From the NCBI RefSeq assembly GCF_900111455.1, contig NZ_FOIE01000001.1, forward strand, positions 632,376-696,375: 64,000 nt of DNA, in the 5' to 3' direction. Position numbers and translations under genes: made by a program. Positions 32,756-41,490 of the stretch are shown here, piece after piece. Source of the DNA: Geodermatophilus poikilotrophus. GTDB taxonomy: Bacteria > Actinomycetota > Actinomycetes > Mycobacteriales > Geodermatophilaceae. Within the stretch, counting starts at the first letter, position 1. Each line of letters starts with the position of its first letter. A model generated the notes under the pieces. That model made no database searches. It was not told the DNA's origin and saw only the letters and a list, made by a program, of their open reading frames with translations.

Positions 32756-33307
32756 GTGCAAACGCCGCGCCGGGACGTGCTGGTCCACGTCGGGGAGAAC
32801 CTGCGCCGGCTCCGCCAGGCCGCCGGCCTGAGCCAGACGGCCCTGGCCGAGGCCTCGGGCATCAGCCGGCGCACGATCATCAACCTCGAGGCCGGCGAGG
32901 CCAACGTCAGCCTGTCCGGCCTCGACCGGCTGGCCGAGGCGCTGGGCGCCGGCTTCGTCGACCTCGTCGCCGCGCCGGCCGCGTCGACGCACGACATCGG
33001 AGCGGTGGCCTGGCGCGGCTCGGCGCCGGAGAGCGAGGCGGTGCTGCTTGGCAGCGCACCCGCCCGCTCCGAGGTGCAGCTGTGGTCGTGGGCGCTCGGC
33101 CCGGGTGAGCGCTACGACGCCGAACCTGACCCGGCGGGATGGCACGAGATGGTCGTCGTCACCGGGGGCCGGCTCCGCATCGAGCGCGACGACGGCCCGG
33201 TGACCCTCGAGACCGGTGGTCACGCCACCTACTCCAGCGCCCAGACCTACGCCTACGTCAACGCGCACGACGGCGTCACCCGGTTCATCCGCAACGTCGT
33301 CTCGTGA
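32756..33307 (+). CDS. XRE-family regulator with cupin sensor domain
   Basis: A 183-residue two-domain regulator. Residues about 8-65 form the helix-turn-helix (GENLRRLRQAAGLSQTALAEASGISRRTIINLEAGEANVSLSGLDRLAEAL). Residues about 100-180 form a cupin beta barrel (WSWALGPGERYDAEPDPAGWHEMVVVTGGRLRIERDDG). Such proteins sense small ligands and control adjacent transporters or catabolic genes. GTG at 32756 directly follows operator 2 and has a TAGGAT -10 seven bases upstream, so it is probably leaderless; GTG at 32777 is an alternative. The cupin lacks a full set of metal histidines. Confidence 0.88.
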   Translation: MQTPRRDVLVHVGENLRRLRQAAGLSQTALAEASGISRRTIINLEAGEANVSLSGLDRLAEALGAGFVDLVAAPAASTHDIGAVAWRGSAPESEAVLLGSAPARSEVQLWSWALGPGERYDAEPDPAGWHEMVVVTGGRLRIERDDGPVTLETGGHATYSSAQTYAYVNAHDGVTRFIRNVVS

Positions 33308-33388
33308 CGCCGGAGTCCCGGGAGCTGCCTCCAGGACGCGGGTGCCGCGCCTGATCCCGGTGCGGCGTCATCGCACCGTCCGCCGTGC

Positions 33389-34252
33389 TCAGGCGGGGAC
33401 GAGAGCGGCGTCCCGGGCCGCGGCTCGGGCCAGCGCGACCGTCGCGGCGGCCATCACGACGACGAGGACGCCGATGAGCGCCCACTCCGCGCCATCGGCC
33501 CGCAGCCGCTCCCCCAGCACCCCGATGCCCAGCGCGACGGCGACCACCGGCTCGCCCACCGTCACCGCCGGCAGCGACGCCTCCAGCGCGCCGGCCTGGT
33601 AGGCCGACTGCTGCAGCAGCGTGCCGCCGACCAGCGCGACGGCGAGCAGCCAGGTCTCCCAGCTGGTCAGCAGCGCGAGCAGGCCGTCGTCCAGCCGGCT
33701 CACCACTCCCTTGGTGAGCGCCGCCCCCACCCCGTAGGCCACGCCCGCGGCGACGGCGAGCAGCACCGCCCGCGCCGTCCCCCGGCGGACCGCTGCACCG
33801 GCCAGGCAGCCGCCGACCAGCAGGCCGAGGACGATCCACGCCGGCAGCCACGACCGCCAGCCGGCCCGGTCGACGCCCGCCGTCGGCCCTCCCACCACCG
33901 CGAACACGGCCAGCGCGAGCACGAGCAGTGCCGCCCACACCCAGTCCGACCGGCGCAGCCGCCGACCGCCCCAGCGGGCGCCGAGCGGCAGCGCGACCAG
34001 CAGGGTGGTGACCAGCAGCGGCTGGACCAGCAGCAGCGACCCCAGGCCGAGCGCCGCCGCCTGGGCGGCGAACCCGGCGGTGTCGCTGAGGGTCCCGGCC
34101 CACCACCGGGGCCGGCGGGCCAGCGCGAGCAGCAGCCGCACGCCGCCGGCGTCGGTGTCGGGGACGTCGGCGGCCGACCGCTGCTGCACCGCCGAGGCCA
34201 CGGCGAACAGGACGGCGGCGAGGAGCGCGAGCGCTGCGGCCAGGCCGTCCAC
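33389..34252 (-). CDS. DMT-superfamily transporter (NIPA-like)
   Basis: A 287-residue membrane protein with nine or ten helices. It begins DGLAAALALLAAVLFAVASAVQQRSAAD, a hallmark of the NIPA/DMT-like actinobacterial group, and includes LSDTAGFAAQAAALGLGSLLLVQPLLVTTLL and LQQSAYQAGALEASLPAVTVGEPVVAVALGIGVLGERL. Function could be magnesium or metabolite transport. The GTG at 34252 gives the family N-terminus; the frame itself continues upstream for thousands of bases as non-coding shadow, so its long open length is not evidence of a bigger gene. An overlapping ATG at 34260 belongs to another frame. Confidence 0.8.
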   Translation of the reverse strand: MDGLAAALALLAAVLFAVASAVQQRSAADVPDTDAGGVRLLLALARRPRWWAGTLSDTAGFAAQAAALGLGSLLLVQPLLVTTLLVALPLGARWGGRRLRRSDWVWAALLVLALAVFAVVGGPTAGVDRAGWRSWLPAWIVLGLLVGGCLAGAAVRRGTARAVLLAVAAGVAYGVGAALTKGVVSRLDDGLLALLTSWETWLLAVALVGGTLLQQSAYQAGALEASLPAVTVGEPVVAVALGIGVLGERLRADGAEWALIGVLVVVMAAATVALARAAARDAALVPA

Positions 34253-34432
34253 CGCGCCATGCTCCCGGTCCCCCGCCCGGCGCGGAACCCCCGCGCGCGG
34301 CCTCACGGAGCCGGTCGGCCCCCTCGCCGCCCGGCACGACCCGCGAGCGCGCGGTCGCACGCGGCGCCGGCGGGTGCCGCCGGCTGCCCCCGCGCGGCAT
34401 CGTCGTCCGCCTGACCCGGGGAGGTGACGGCC

Positions 34433-35611
34433 GTGCGCCGCCTGTTCACCGACGAGGACTTCGACGTCGCCACCCGCAACGTGCTCGGCGGCGTGTTCGC
34501 CGGGGCCGCCGACGTCGGCGAGGTGCTCACCACCGTCGACCGGATCTCGGACGGCCGAGCCCGGTCCTGGGTCGACGAGTGGTCCGCGACCGCCGACCGG
34601 CTGCTGGCCGAGGACGGCAGCTCCGCCTCGACCGCGGCTCGGGCCCTGCGCGCCGCGAACTACCTCGCCGCCGCGACCGGAGCGGCCGACCGCACGGACG
34701 CGGCGGGTCTCTTCGGCGAGGTGTGGGAGCGGCACCGGAGGGCCTGGGACGCGTTCGTCGACGCCACCGACCTCCCCGTCGAGCGGCTCGAGATCCCGTA
34801 CGAGGGCACCACGCTGCCCGGCTACCTGTTCCGTTCCGACAGGGCCGACGAGCCGCGCCGCACGCTGGTCTACAACAACGGCAGCGACGGGTCGGTGGTC
34901 GGCGCCTGGGTGCGGGGGATCTCCGGCGCCCTGGCCCGCGGGTGGAACGCGATGACCTTCGACGGCCCGGGCCAGAACGCCGCGCTCGTCCGCCAGGGGT
35001 TGCACTTCCGGCCCGACTGGGAGCACGTCGTCACCCCGGTCGTCGACGCCCTGGTCGCCCGGCCGGACGTCGACCCGCGGCGGGTGGCCCTGGTCGGCGT
35101 CAGCCAGGGCGGCTACTGGGTGCCGCGCGCGGTGGCCTTCGAGCACCGCGTCGCCGCCGCGGTCGCCGATCCCGGGGTGGTCGACGTGGCCACCGCGATG
35201 CTCGCGCACCTGCCGAAGCACCTCGTGCGGCTGCTGGACTCCGGGGACCGGGAGGTCTTCGACAAGGAGATGGCGTGGGGCCTGCGCCTGGCCCCGCGCG
35301 TCCAGGCGGTGCTCACCTGGCGGATGCGGCCCTACGGCACCACCTCGCCGTTCGACTTCTTCACCGCCGGCCGCGGCTACACGCTGACCGACGACGTCGT
35401 CGGGCAGATCACCTGCCCGGTCCTGGTCACCGATCCCGAGGACGAGCAGTTCTGGCCGGGGCAACCCCGCCGGCTGCACGACATGCTGCCCGGGGACAAG
35501 GCGCTGGTGCGCTTCACCGCCGACGAGGGTGCGAGCGGCCACTGCGAACCGCTGGCCGTCGGCCTGCGCGGCGAGCGCATCCTCGACTGGCTGGAGCGGC
35601 AGGTCGGCTAA
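34433..35611 (+). CDS. Alpha/beta hydrolase (pseudooxynicotine-hydrolase/FrsA-like)
   Basis: A 392-residue cytosolic hydrolase with an N-terminal helical cap. The nucleophile elbow is GVSQGGYW (Ser near residue 224), the oxyanion region is LVYNNGSDGSVVGAW, the acid is probably in CPVLVTDPEDEQFWPG and the histidine in GASGHCEPLAVG. It resembles C-C bond hydrolases of the 2,6-dihydroxypseudooxynicotine hydrolase type. GTG at 34433 is preferred over 34424 because GGGAGG then lies eight bases upstream. Its stop overlaps that of the convergent membrane protein. Confidence 0.83.
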   Translation: MRRLFTDEDFDVATRNVLGGVFAGAADVGEVLTTVDRISDGRARSWVDEWSATADRLLAEDGSSASTAARALRAANYLAAATGAADRTDAAGLFGEVWERHRRAWDAFVDATDLPVERLEIPYEGTTLPGYLFRSDRADEPRRTLVYNNGSDGSVVGAWVRGISGALARGWNAMTFDGPGQNAALVRQGLHFRPDWEHVVTPVVDALVARPDVDPRRVALVGVSQGGYWVPRAVAFEHRVAAAVADPGVVDVATAMLAHLPKHLVRLLDSGDREVFDKEMAWGLRLAPRVQAVLTWRMRPYGTTSPFDFFTAGRGYTLTDDVVGQITCPVLVTDPEDEQFWPGQPRRLHDMLPGDKALVRFTADEGASGHCEPLAVGLRGERILDWLERQVG

Positions 35612-37473
35612 CCGAGCTCCTCGACCGGGCTGCCGGTCGCGTCGGGCTCCCAGCCGCCGCCGTCCGCCCGCGCCCACGCCTGCCCCGGACGCAGCAGCTC
35701 CACCAGGTCCCCGCCGTCCACGGTGCGGTGCGCGATCCGCCGCTCCCAGCGGGCGCCGGGGCCGTCGTCCCCCGGGAGGCGGGCCGCCAGGCCGACCGCG
35801 AGCACGCCGTCGGCGGGGAGCACCACCGCCGACGGGTCGGACGGCGCCGCACCGGGTGCGGCCACGGTCCAGGTGACCTCGCCCGACGGGTCCAGCGGCT
35901 GCTCGTGGGTGCGGTCGCCCGCCCGGAGGTAAGCGACGGCCCCTGCTGCGCCGGGCGGGGCGGTCAGCCGCAGCCGGAGCGGAACGGTCGGGCCGGCGTC
36001 CACCCGCAGGGACTCCACGACCGTCGAGCCGTCGTCGTCCGACAGCCGGTGCAGGGCACGGTCGGGGAAGCGCTCGGCCAGCGCGAGGTCCGCCGCGCCG
36101 CGCTGCTCGGCGTAGAGCACCGGCTGCCGCAGCGACGGGTCGTTCTGCAGGAACGGGGTGTCGCTCTCGAAGCCGAGGTCCCCCCGCCGCGGCAGGAACA
36201 GCAGCGCGTCGTCGAGGTCCGCGGCCGCGACGGCCCGCTGCACCGCCCGGTACTCCTCGGTCACCGCCCGGTTCCCGGCCACCGGACCGGGCACGGCGAG
36301 CGCGGTGAGCCCGACCATCGCCGCGACGACGACGGCGGCGGCCAGGGACCGCCTCCGTCGCACCACCCAGGTCAGGCCGGCGGCACCGAACACGGCCAGC
36401 GGGACGACCACCGGCAGCCAGTAGAACGGGCCGAACAGCTCCAGGCCCTCCCACTGCGCGCTGATCGCCCAGGGACCCCAGAACGGCAGGTAGCCCAGCG
36501 GCACGACGACGGCCAGCGCCGCGACCGCCCACCGCCCGGCGCCGCGCGTCCGGGCCAGGCCGAGGGCCGCCAGCGCCACGAGCACCACCCCGCCGGCGAC
36601 CCAGCCGGGCGTCGCGACGGCGTTGGCCAGCAGGCCGGTCACCCCGTCGGCGGCGGTGAAGTGCACGGTGTACTGCGGGAAGACGCCGCGGTCGCCGAAG
36701 CCGAAGGTGTCCTGCGGGCCGGTGACGGTGAACGGGAGCCGGAACGGGCCGCCCACGACGACGGCGTTGTAGACGAGCGTCAGCGCGAGCACCGGCAGCG
36801 CCCCGGCCGCGACCCGGAGGACGACGCCGAGCCGGGACAGCCCGCCGCGCTCCCCGGCGAGCAGGGCGGCGAGCGCGAACGGCGCCACGGTCAGCAGCGC
36901 GTCGAAGGGCCGCGCGAAGGCCGCGACACCGGCCACCACGCCGGCCGCGACCAACCGGGGGGTCGAGCCGAGCCTCGTCCCCGACAGCAGCAGGACGGCG
37001 GCGCCCAGGCCGAGCGCCAGTGAGAACAGGTAGGGCAGGAACGTGCCGCTCTGCACGACGACCACCGGTGACAGCGCGAACAGCGCACCGGCGGCGACGG
37101 CGACGACCCGGTCGCGGAACACCTCGGCGGTCAGCAGCGCCACGAGCACCGCGGCCGCCGCGGCGCTGACCGCCAGGGCCGCCCGCGGCGAGCCGGTGAG
37201 CAGGTCGCCGGCCGCGATCACGGCCGGCCAGGGCGGGGTGTACTTCAGCACCACCCGGTCGCCGACCACTGCCGAGGCCCAGGGCCGGAAGGCGTCGGCG
37301 TCGGCGGGGAGGGTGACCGCGCCGGTCTGGATCAGCCGGGCCATGGCGACGTAGACGGAGTCGTCGCGGTTGAACGAGTAGAGCGGGAAGAGCGCCAGGT
37401 TGGTGAGCACGGCGGCCGCGCCGGCGACCAGCGCGAGGACGGCGAGCGCCGCCCGCCACCTCCCCGTCGTCAT
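35608..37473 (-). CDS. GT-C-type membrane glycosyltransferase-like protein
   Basis: A 621-residue protein with about 11 membrane helices (residues 10-400) and a C-terminal soluble domain. After TM1 comes YSFNRDDSVYVAMARLIQTGAVTLP, whose paired aspartates match the catalytic acidic residue of GT-C/GT39/ArnT-like lipid-linked sugar transferases. The C-terminal 200 residues are beta-rich. No exact family can be given. The ATG at 37473 is preceded by TAGACT (minus strand 37488-37483) eight bases upstream, indicating a leaderless message. The acceptor could be a cell-wall or glycoprotein component. Confidence 0.75.
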   Translation of the reverse strand: MTTGRWRAALAVLALVAGAAAVLTNLALFPLYSFNRDDSVYVAMARLIQTGAVTLPADADAFRPWASAVVGDRVVLKYTPPWPAVIAAGDLLTGSPRAALAVSAAAAAVLVALLTAEVFRDRVVAVAAGALFALSPVVVVQSGTFLPYLFSLALGLGAAVLLLSGTRLGSTPRLVAAGVVAGVAAFARPFDALLTVAPFALAALLAGERGGLSRLGVVLRVAAGALPVLALTLVYNAVVVGGPFRLPFTVTGPQDTFGFGDRGVFPQYTVHFTAADGVTGLLANAVATPGWVAGGVVLVALAALGLARTRGAGRWAVAALAVVVPLGYLPFWGPWAISAQWEGLELFGPFYWLPVVVPLAVFGAAGLTWVVRRRRSLAAAVVVAAMVGLTALAVPGPVAGNRAVTEEYRAVQRAVAAADLDDALLFLPRRGDLGFESDTPFLQNDPSLRQPVLYAEQRGAADLALAERFPDRALHRLSDDDGSTVVESLRVDAGPTVPLRLRLTAPPGAAGAVAYLRAGDRTHEQPLDPSGEVTWTVAAPGAAPSDPSAVVLPADGVLAVGLAARLPGDDGPGARWERRIAHRTVDGGDLVELLRPGQAWARADGGGWEPDATGSPVEELG

Positions 37474-37544
37474 CGGGCGCGAGTCTAGAGAAGGGACCCC
37501 CTCGCCCCCCAACCGCTCGCGAGCTCGCGGCGGGCCGGGGTCCG

Positions 37545-38255
37545 TCACCGGTGCACGGCGGCCGCGGCGAGCGCTCCGAGCGAGTTCGTGGCCAGGTGCA
37601 GCAGGGCCGGCGCGAGCAGGCTGCCGCTGCGCAGCCGCAGCTCCGCGAAGAGGACGCCGGCGGCCGCGGTGCCCAGGCAGGCCAGCACGACCGCGCCGGT
37701 GCGCGCCAGCGGACCACCGGCCAGGTCGTTGGCCGCCAGCGCACCCAGCGTGGGCCGGACGTGCCACAAGCCGAACAGGGCGGCGGAGATCCCGGTCGCG
37801 CTGCGCCGGGACACCAGCCTGCCCAGCGCGGCCAGCAGCACGCCGCGGAAGGCGACCTCCTCCCACAGGACCGTCCCGAGCGGGATCCGGACCAGCACCT
37901 GCCCGGCGAGCTCCCCGCCGTCGAGGCCGGCCACCCGGGCGTCGCCGAGCAGTGGCCGGAGGGCCGGGACCGCCAGCGCCGTGCCGTAACCCGCCGCGAC
38001 GACCGCGGCGCACGCCCCGCCCCACCGCGCACCCGCCGCCAGCCGCCGCCGGGCGAGCCCGAGGTCGGCCCAGGACAGGCCGCTCGCACGGGCCGCCGCG
38101 AGCAGGACAGCCGCCGCCGCGACGTTGGCCACGACGTAGGACCCGGGCCGGCCCGGGATCCGGTGCACGACCAGGTTGTTCCAGGCGCCGAGCACCGGGA
38201 CCAGCGCCACGGCGAGGACGAGCACCCTCCTGCGGTCGGCTGCGCCAGCATGCAC
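37545..38255 (-). CDS. CPBP-family intramembrane metalloprotease
   Basis: A 236-residue membrane protein with six to eight helices. All three CPBP (Abi/CAAX-protease) motifs are visible: LWEEVAFRGVLLAALG (EExxxR), AALFGLWHVRPT (FxxxH), and LLHLATNSLGAL (HxxxN/B). These are glutamate-dependent intramembrane proteases or scaffolds; substrate unknown. The called start is GTG at 38255, only two bases from the ATG of the divergent gene; a GTG ten codons inside (38225), with AGGAGG overlapping it, leaves open that the true start is internal. Confidence 0.85.
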   Translation of the reverse strand: MHAGAADRRRVLVLAVALVPVLGAWNNLVVHRIPGRPGSYVVANVAAAAVLLAAARASGLSWADLGLARRRLAAGARWGGACAAVVAAGYGTALAVPALRPLLGDARVAGLDGGELAGQVLVRIPLGTVLWEEVAFRGVLLAALGRLVSRRSATGISAALFGLWHVRPTLGALAANDLAGGPLARTGAVVLACLGTAAAGVLFAELRLRSGSLLAPALLHLATNSLGALAAAAVHR

Positions 38256-38257
38256 GG

Positions 38258-38644
38258 ATGCGGTGTTCCCGCTCCGCGCGCCGGCTCACCTGCGCCGCGG
38301 CGGCCGTCTCCTGCGCCGCCGCGGTGGCCGTCGCCGGCGAGCTGTCGACGGTCGCGCTGCTCGCCGTGCTTGCCGCCGGTGCCGTCGTCGCCACGGCGGC
38401 CCTGGCCCGGCGGGCGGGCGCCGCCGCGGCGCCGGTCGGCCGGCGCGGGCTGCCGTGGCTCGGCTGGCTGGCAGCCGCAGTCACCTGGGAGCTGGCCACC
38501 CTGGCCGCCGACGACCTGCCCACGCTCAGCGACCTGGCCGACCCGGTCCTCGCCTCCCCGGTGCTGCGCGGCGGAGCGACCCTCGTCTGGCTGGCGGCGG
38601 GTGCCTGGCTGGTCACCCGGGCCGGTCCCCGGCGGCCGGGGTGA
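38258..38644 (+). CDS. Small hypothetical membrane protein
   Basis: A 128-residue protein with an Arg-containing start, then two or three hydrophobic segments (LTCAAAAVSCAAAVAVAG, ELSTVALLAVLAAGAVVATAALA, and GGATLVWLAAGAWLVT) and a loop GLPWLGWLAAAVTWELATLAADDLPTLSDLADPVL. No family recognised. The last four bases overlap the start of the next small membrane protein (GTGA), so the two are translated together. The WELATLAADDLPTLSDL segment is the best conserved-looking part and resembles actinobacterial proteins of unknown function. Confidence 0.6.
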   Translation: MRCSRSARRLTCAAAAVSCAAAVAVAGELSTVALLAVLAAGAVVATAALARRAGAAAAPVGRRGLPWLGWLAAAVTWELATLAADDLPTLSDLADPVLASPVLRGGATLVWLAAGAWLVTRAGPRRPG

Positions 38645-38826
38645 CCGGCGTCGCCGGGTTCGCCGTCCTGCTGGTCGCCGCCGTGGCACTGGAGGCCGCG
38701 GCGCGGCGCGGCGCGGGGCCGGCGACCGTCGGTGAGGCGGTCGGCGCCGCCATGCGGACGACACCGGGACGGGTCGCCGTGCTCCTCGCCTGGGTGTGGC
38801 TCGGCGTGCACTTCCTCGCCCGCTGA
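38641..38826 (+). CDS. DUF6186-like small membrane protein
   Basis: A 61-residue protein with two hydrophobic helices separated by ATVGEAVGAAMRTTPGRVAVLLAWVWLGVHFLAR, which resembles the DUF6186 pattern. Its GTG overlaps the previous stop. These proteins pair with a slightly larger membrane partner in several Actinobacteria (from memory), and function is unknown. Confidence 0.68.
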   Translation: MTGVAGFAVLLVAAVALEAAARRGAGPATVGEAVGAAMRTTPGRVAVLLAWVWLGVHFLAR

Positions 38827-39063
38827 GGCCCGGCCCGCTGAGGCCCGGAGGCGCCGGGTCCGGGTCCGTGGGAGGCCTCCCGGCTCGACCGGCGGGACTC
38901 GCGCCGGGGTGCCGCCTCCACGTACCGTCCCGGGCGTCGGTCAGCCCCGGCCGCCGCTGCTCCTCCCCGCGGAGGTCGCCATGGCCCACCCGACCGTCGC
39001 CGCCCCGCGGGTCCGGGTGCCGCCGGACGCCGGCGCGCGACGCACCCGCCTCCACCTCACCCC

Positions 39064-40626
39064 GTGCCCGTGAGCGAGTGGTGGCGGCGCGGCGCGGTCT
39101 ACCAGGTCTACCCGCGGTCGTTCGCCGACTCCGACGGTGACGGCGTCGGCGACCTGCGCGGCCTGCGGGCGCACCTGGACCACCTCGCCGGGCTGTCCGT
39201 CGCCGCCGTCTGGCTCTCGCCGGTGTTCCGCTCCCCCATGGCCGACTTCGGCTACGACGTCTCCGACCTCTGCGACGTCGACCCGGTGTTCGGCACGCTG
39301 GCCGACCTCGACGACCTCGTCGCCGACTGCCACGCCCGGGGCATCCGCGTGGTCCTGGACTGGGTGCCCAACCACACCTCCGACCAGCACCCGTGGTTCC
39401 TCGCCTCCCGCTCCTCGCGGGAGGACCCGAAGCGGAGCTGGTACGTCTGGCGGGACGGCGCCCCCGACGGCGGGCCGCCCAACGACTGGCGCTCGGAGTT
39501 CGCCGCCGTCGGCCCGGCGTGGACGCACGACGAGCGCACCGGCCAGTGGTACCTGCACTCCTACACGCCGCAGCAGCCCGACCTGAACTGGGAGGACCCC
39601 GCCGTCGTGGCGGCCATGCACGACGTCGTCCGGTTCTGGCTGGGCCGCGGGGTGGACGGGCTGCGCATCGACGCCCTGCAGCGGCTGGCCAAGGACCCGC
39701 TGCTGCGCAGCAACGCCGGGTCCGACCGCCGGCACGACCAGGACTGGGAGACCGCGCACGAGCGGCTGCGCGGCATCCGGCGGGTCGTCGACGAGTTCCC
39801 CGACCGCATGATCGTCGGCGAGGTCTACCTGCTCGACCTGCCGCGTGTGATCGCCTACCTGGCCGGCGGTGACCAGCTGCACCTGGCGCACAACTTCGTG
39901 TTCGTCCACCTGCCGTGGGACGCCGCCGCGTTCCGCGCCGCGATCGAGGAGTTCGAGGCGCTCGCCGAGCCCGGGGCCTGGCCGGCCTGGTTCCTCGGCA
40001 ACCACGACCACTCCCGCATCGCCACCCGCTACGACACCGATGACGGGGGCGACGGCGGGCACGGGCCGGCCCGCGCCCGGGCGGTCGCGCTGCTACTGAC
40101 CGCGCTGCGCGGCACGCCCTTCCTCTACCAGGGCGACGAGCTGGGCCTGCCGGACGCCGTCGTCCCGCCGGACCGGGTGGTCGACGTCGACGGCCGCGAC
40201 CCCGAGCGGGCCCCGATCCCGTGGCGGCCGCCGTCGGTGGCCGGTCCCGGCGCGGGCTTCACCACCGGGGAGCCGTGGCTGCCGCTCGTGGCCGACGCGG
40301 AACGGCTGTGCGTCGAGCGCCAGGCCGCGGACGCCTCTTCCACGCTGTCGCTGGTGCGCCGGCTCGCCGCGCTGCGCGCCGGCTCGCCGACCCTGCAGAC
40401 CGGCCGGCAGCGGATGGTCGACGCCGGGCCCGGCGTGCTGGCCTGGCTGCGGGAGGACGACGACGACCGGCTGCTGGCCGCCGTCAACTTCACCTCCGAG
40501 CCCCGCGCGCTCCCCGTCGGCGGCGAGGCCACCCTGCTCGTCTCCACCGACCCCGGCCGGGCGCCGGGGCGGGCCGTGGAGCTGGGTCCGGACGAGGCCG
40601 TGCTGCTGCGCCTGACCGGCGGCTGA
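39064..40626 (+). CDS. GH13 alpha-glucosidase
   Basis: A 520-residue cytosolic glycoside hydrolase that cleaves alpha-glucosidic bonds of oligosaccharides. The conserved regions run in order: WWRRGAVYQVYPRSF, LDWVPNHTSDQHPWF (region I), GVDGLRIDALQRLAKD (nucleophile Asp near 200), MIVGEVYLLDLPRV (acid/base Glu near 243) and WFLGNHDHSRIATR (transition-state Asp near 305). The 500-550 residue length matches oligo-1,6-glucosidase/maltase types. GTG at 39064 has no strong ribosome site; GTG at 39070 is an alternative that gives the common MSEWWRR start. It stands alone, with no sugar transporter nearby. Confidence 0.9.
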   Translation: MPVSEWWRRGAVYQVYPRSFADSDGDGVGDLRGLRAHLDHLAGLSVAAVWLSPVFRSPMADFGYDVSDLCDVDPVFGTLADLDDLVADCHARGIRVVLDWVPNHTSDQHPWFLASRSSREDPKRSWYVWRDGAPDGGPPNDWRSEFAAVGPAWTHDERTGQWYLHSYTPQQPDLNWEDPAVVAAMHDVVRFWLGRGVDGLRIDALQRLAKDPLLRSNAGSDRRHDQDWETAHERLRGIRRVVDEFPDRMIVGEVYLLDLPRVIAYLAGGDQLHLAHNFVFVHLPWDAAAFRAAIEEFEALAEPGAWPAWFLGNHDHSRIATRYDTDDGGDGGHGPARARAVALLLTALRGTPFLYQGDELGLPDAVVPPDRVVDVDGRDPERAPIPWRPPSVAGPGAGFTTGEPWLPLVADAERLCVERQAADASSTLSLVRRLAALRAGSPTLQTGRQRMVDAGPGVLAWLREDDDDRLLAAVNFTSEPRALPVGGEATLLVSTDPGRAPGRAVELGPDEAVLLRLTGG

Positions 40627-40698
40627 CCCGCTTGTCGGCGGGCACCCGCCGGCACCACCATCGGCGACGGCCGGGGTCCGCGGGCGCGGAGGTGGTGG

Positions 40699-41454
40699 GT
40701 GGACGTCGATCTGGAGATCGTCCCCGGCCTGGCCGGGCACCGGGCCGTCGTCGGCTGGATGGTGCTGGCGTTCCTGGTGACGTTCCTGCTGACCCGGCTG
40801 GTCACCCGGGCCATCCGGACCGGCCGCGGGCCGTTCCGCGACGCGAGCGTCGGCGGCGTGCACCTGCACCACGAGGTCTACGGCATCTTCCTGCTGCTCG
40901 GCACCGGCACCCTGGAGTTCACCTACCGGCCCGGACCGCCGTGGGTGCAGGTGCTGGCCGTGCTGTTCGGTGCCGGTGCCGCCCTCACCCTCGACGAGTT
41001 CGCGCTGTGGCTGCACCTGGAGGACGTCTACTGGAGCCGGGAGGGCCGCAGCTCGATCGACGCCGTCCTCGTGGCGCTGGTCGTCGGGGGGCTGCTGCTC
41101 GTCGGTGCCAACCCGTTCGACGCGGACGACGCCGACAGCGAGGTGTTGTTGTGGATGACGGTCGCGGTGAACCTGGTCCTCGCCCTCGCCGCGATCCTCA
41201 AGGGCCGGGTCGTGCTGGGCGTCGTCGGAGTCTTCGTCCCGCTGGTCGCGCTGGTCGGAGCGGTGCGGCTGGCCCGGCCCGGCTCGTTCTGGGCCCACCG
41301 CCGCTACCGGCCGGGCTCCCGGCAGCGGGCTCGCGCCGAGGCCCGCTTCCCCGCCGACCGGCGCACCCGCTGGGACGCGCTGGTCGACCTGTTCACCGAG
41401 GTGCCGCCGCGGCCCGCCCCTCCGGCCGCAGCGCCGCCCGTTCCGCCCGGGTGA
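40699..41454 (+). CDS. Conserved integral membrane protein
   Basis: A 251-residue protein with about six helices. Signature stretches are VGGVHLHHEVYGIFLLLGTG, with three histidines in the membrane-proximal part, and GAGAALTLDEFALWLHLEDVYWSREGRSSIDAVLVALVVGG. The histidine and acidic residues could bind a metal. The family is widespread in Actinobacteria without known function. The C-terminal 60 residues are soluble and Pro-rich. GTG at 40699 has GGAGG five bases upstream. Confidence 0.72.
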   Translation: MDVDLEIVPGLAGHRAVVGWMVLAFLVTFLLTRLVTRAIRTGRGPFRDASVGGVHLHHEVYGIFLLLGTGTLEFTYRPGPPWVQVLAVLFGAGAALTLDEFALWLHLEDVYWSREGRSSIDAVLVALVVGGLLLVGANPFDADDADSEVLLWMTVAVNLVLALAAILKGRVVLGVVGVFVPLVALVGAVRLARPGSFWAHRRYRPGSRQRARAEARFPADRRTRWDALVDLFTEVPPRPAPPAAAPPVPPG

Positions 41455-41490
41455 GCGCGTGCCCCCGTCGCCGCGCGAGCAGCACCTCCG

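Noticed and set aside
33305-33370. TGACGCCG and CGGCGTCA flanking the gap between the XRE and DMT genes
   Set aside because: The 8-bp arms are 50 bases apart with no stable inner stem, so this was not called a terminator.
33389-39055. A single open frame of 1888 codons on the minus strand
   Set aside because: Only the last 287 codons look like a protein family. The rest is Arg/Gly/Ala-rich shadow over other real genes on both strands, which is expected at this GC content.
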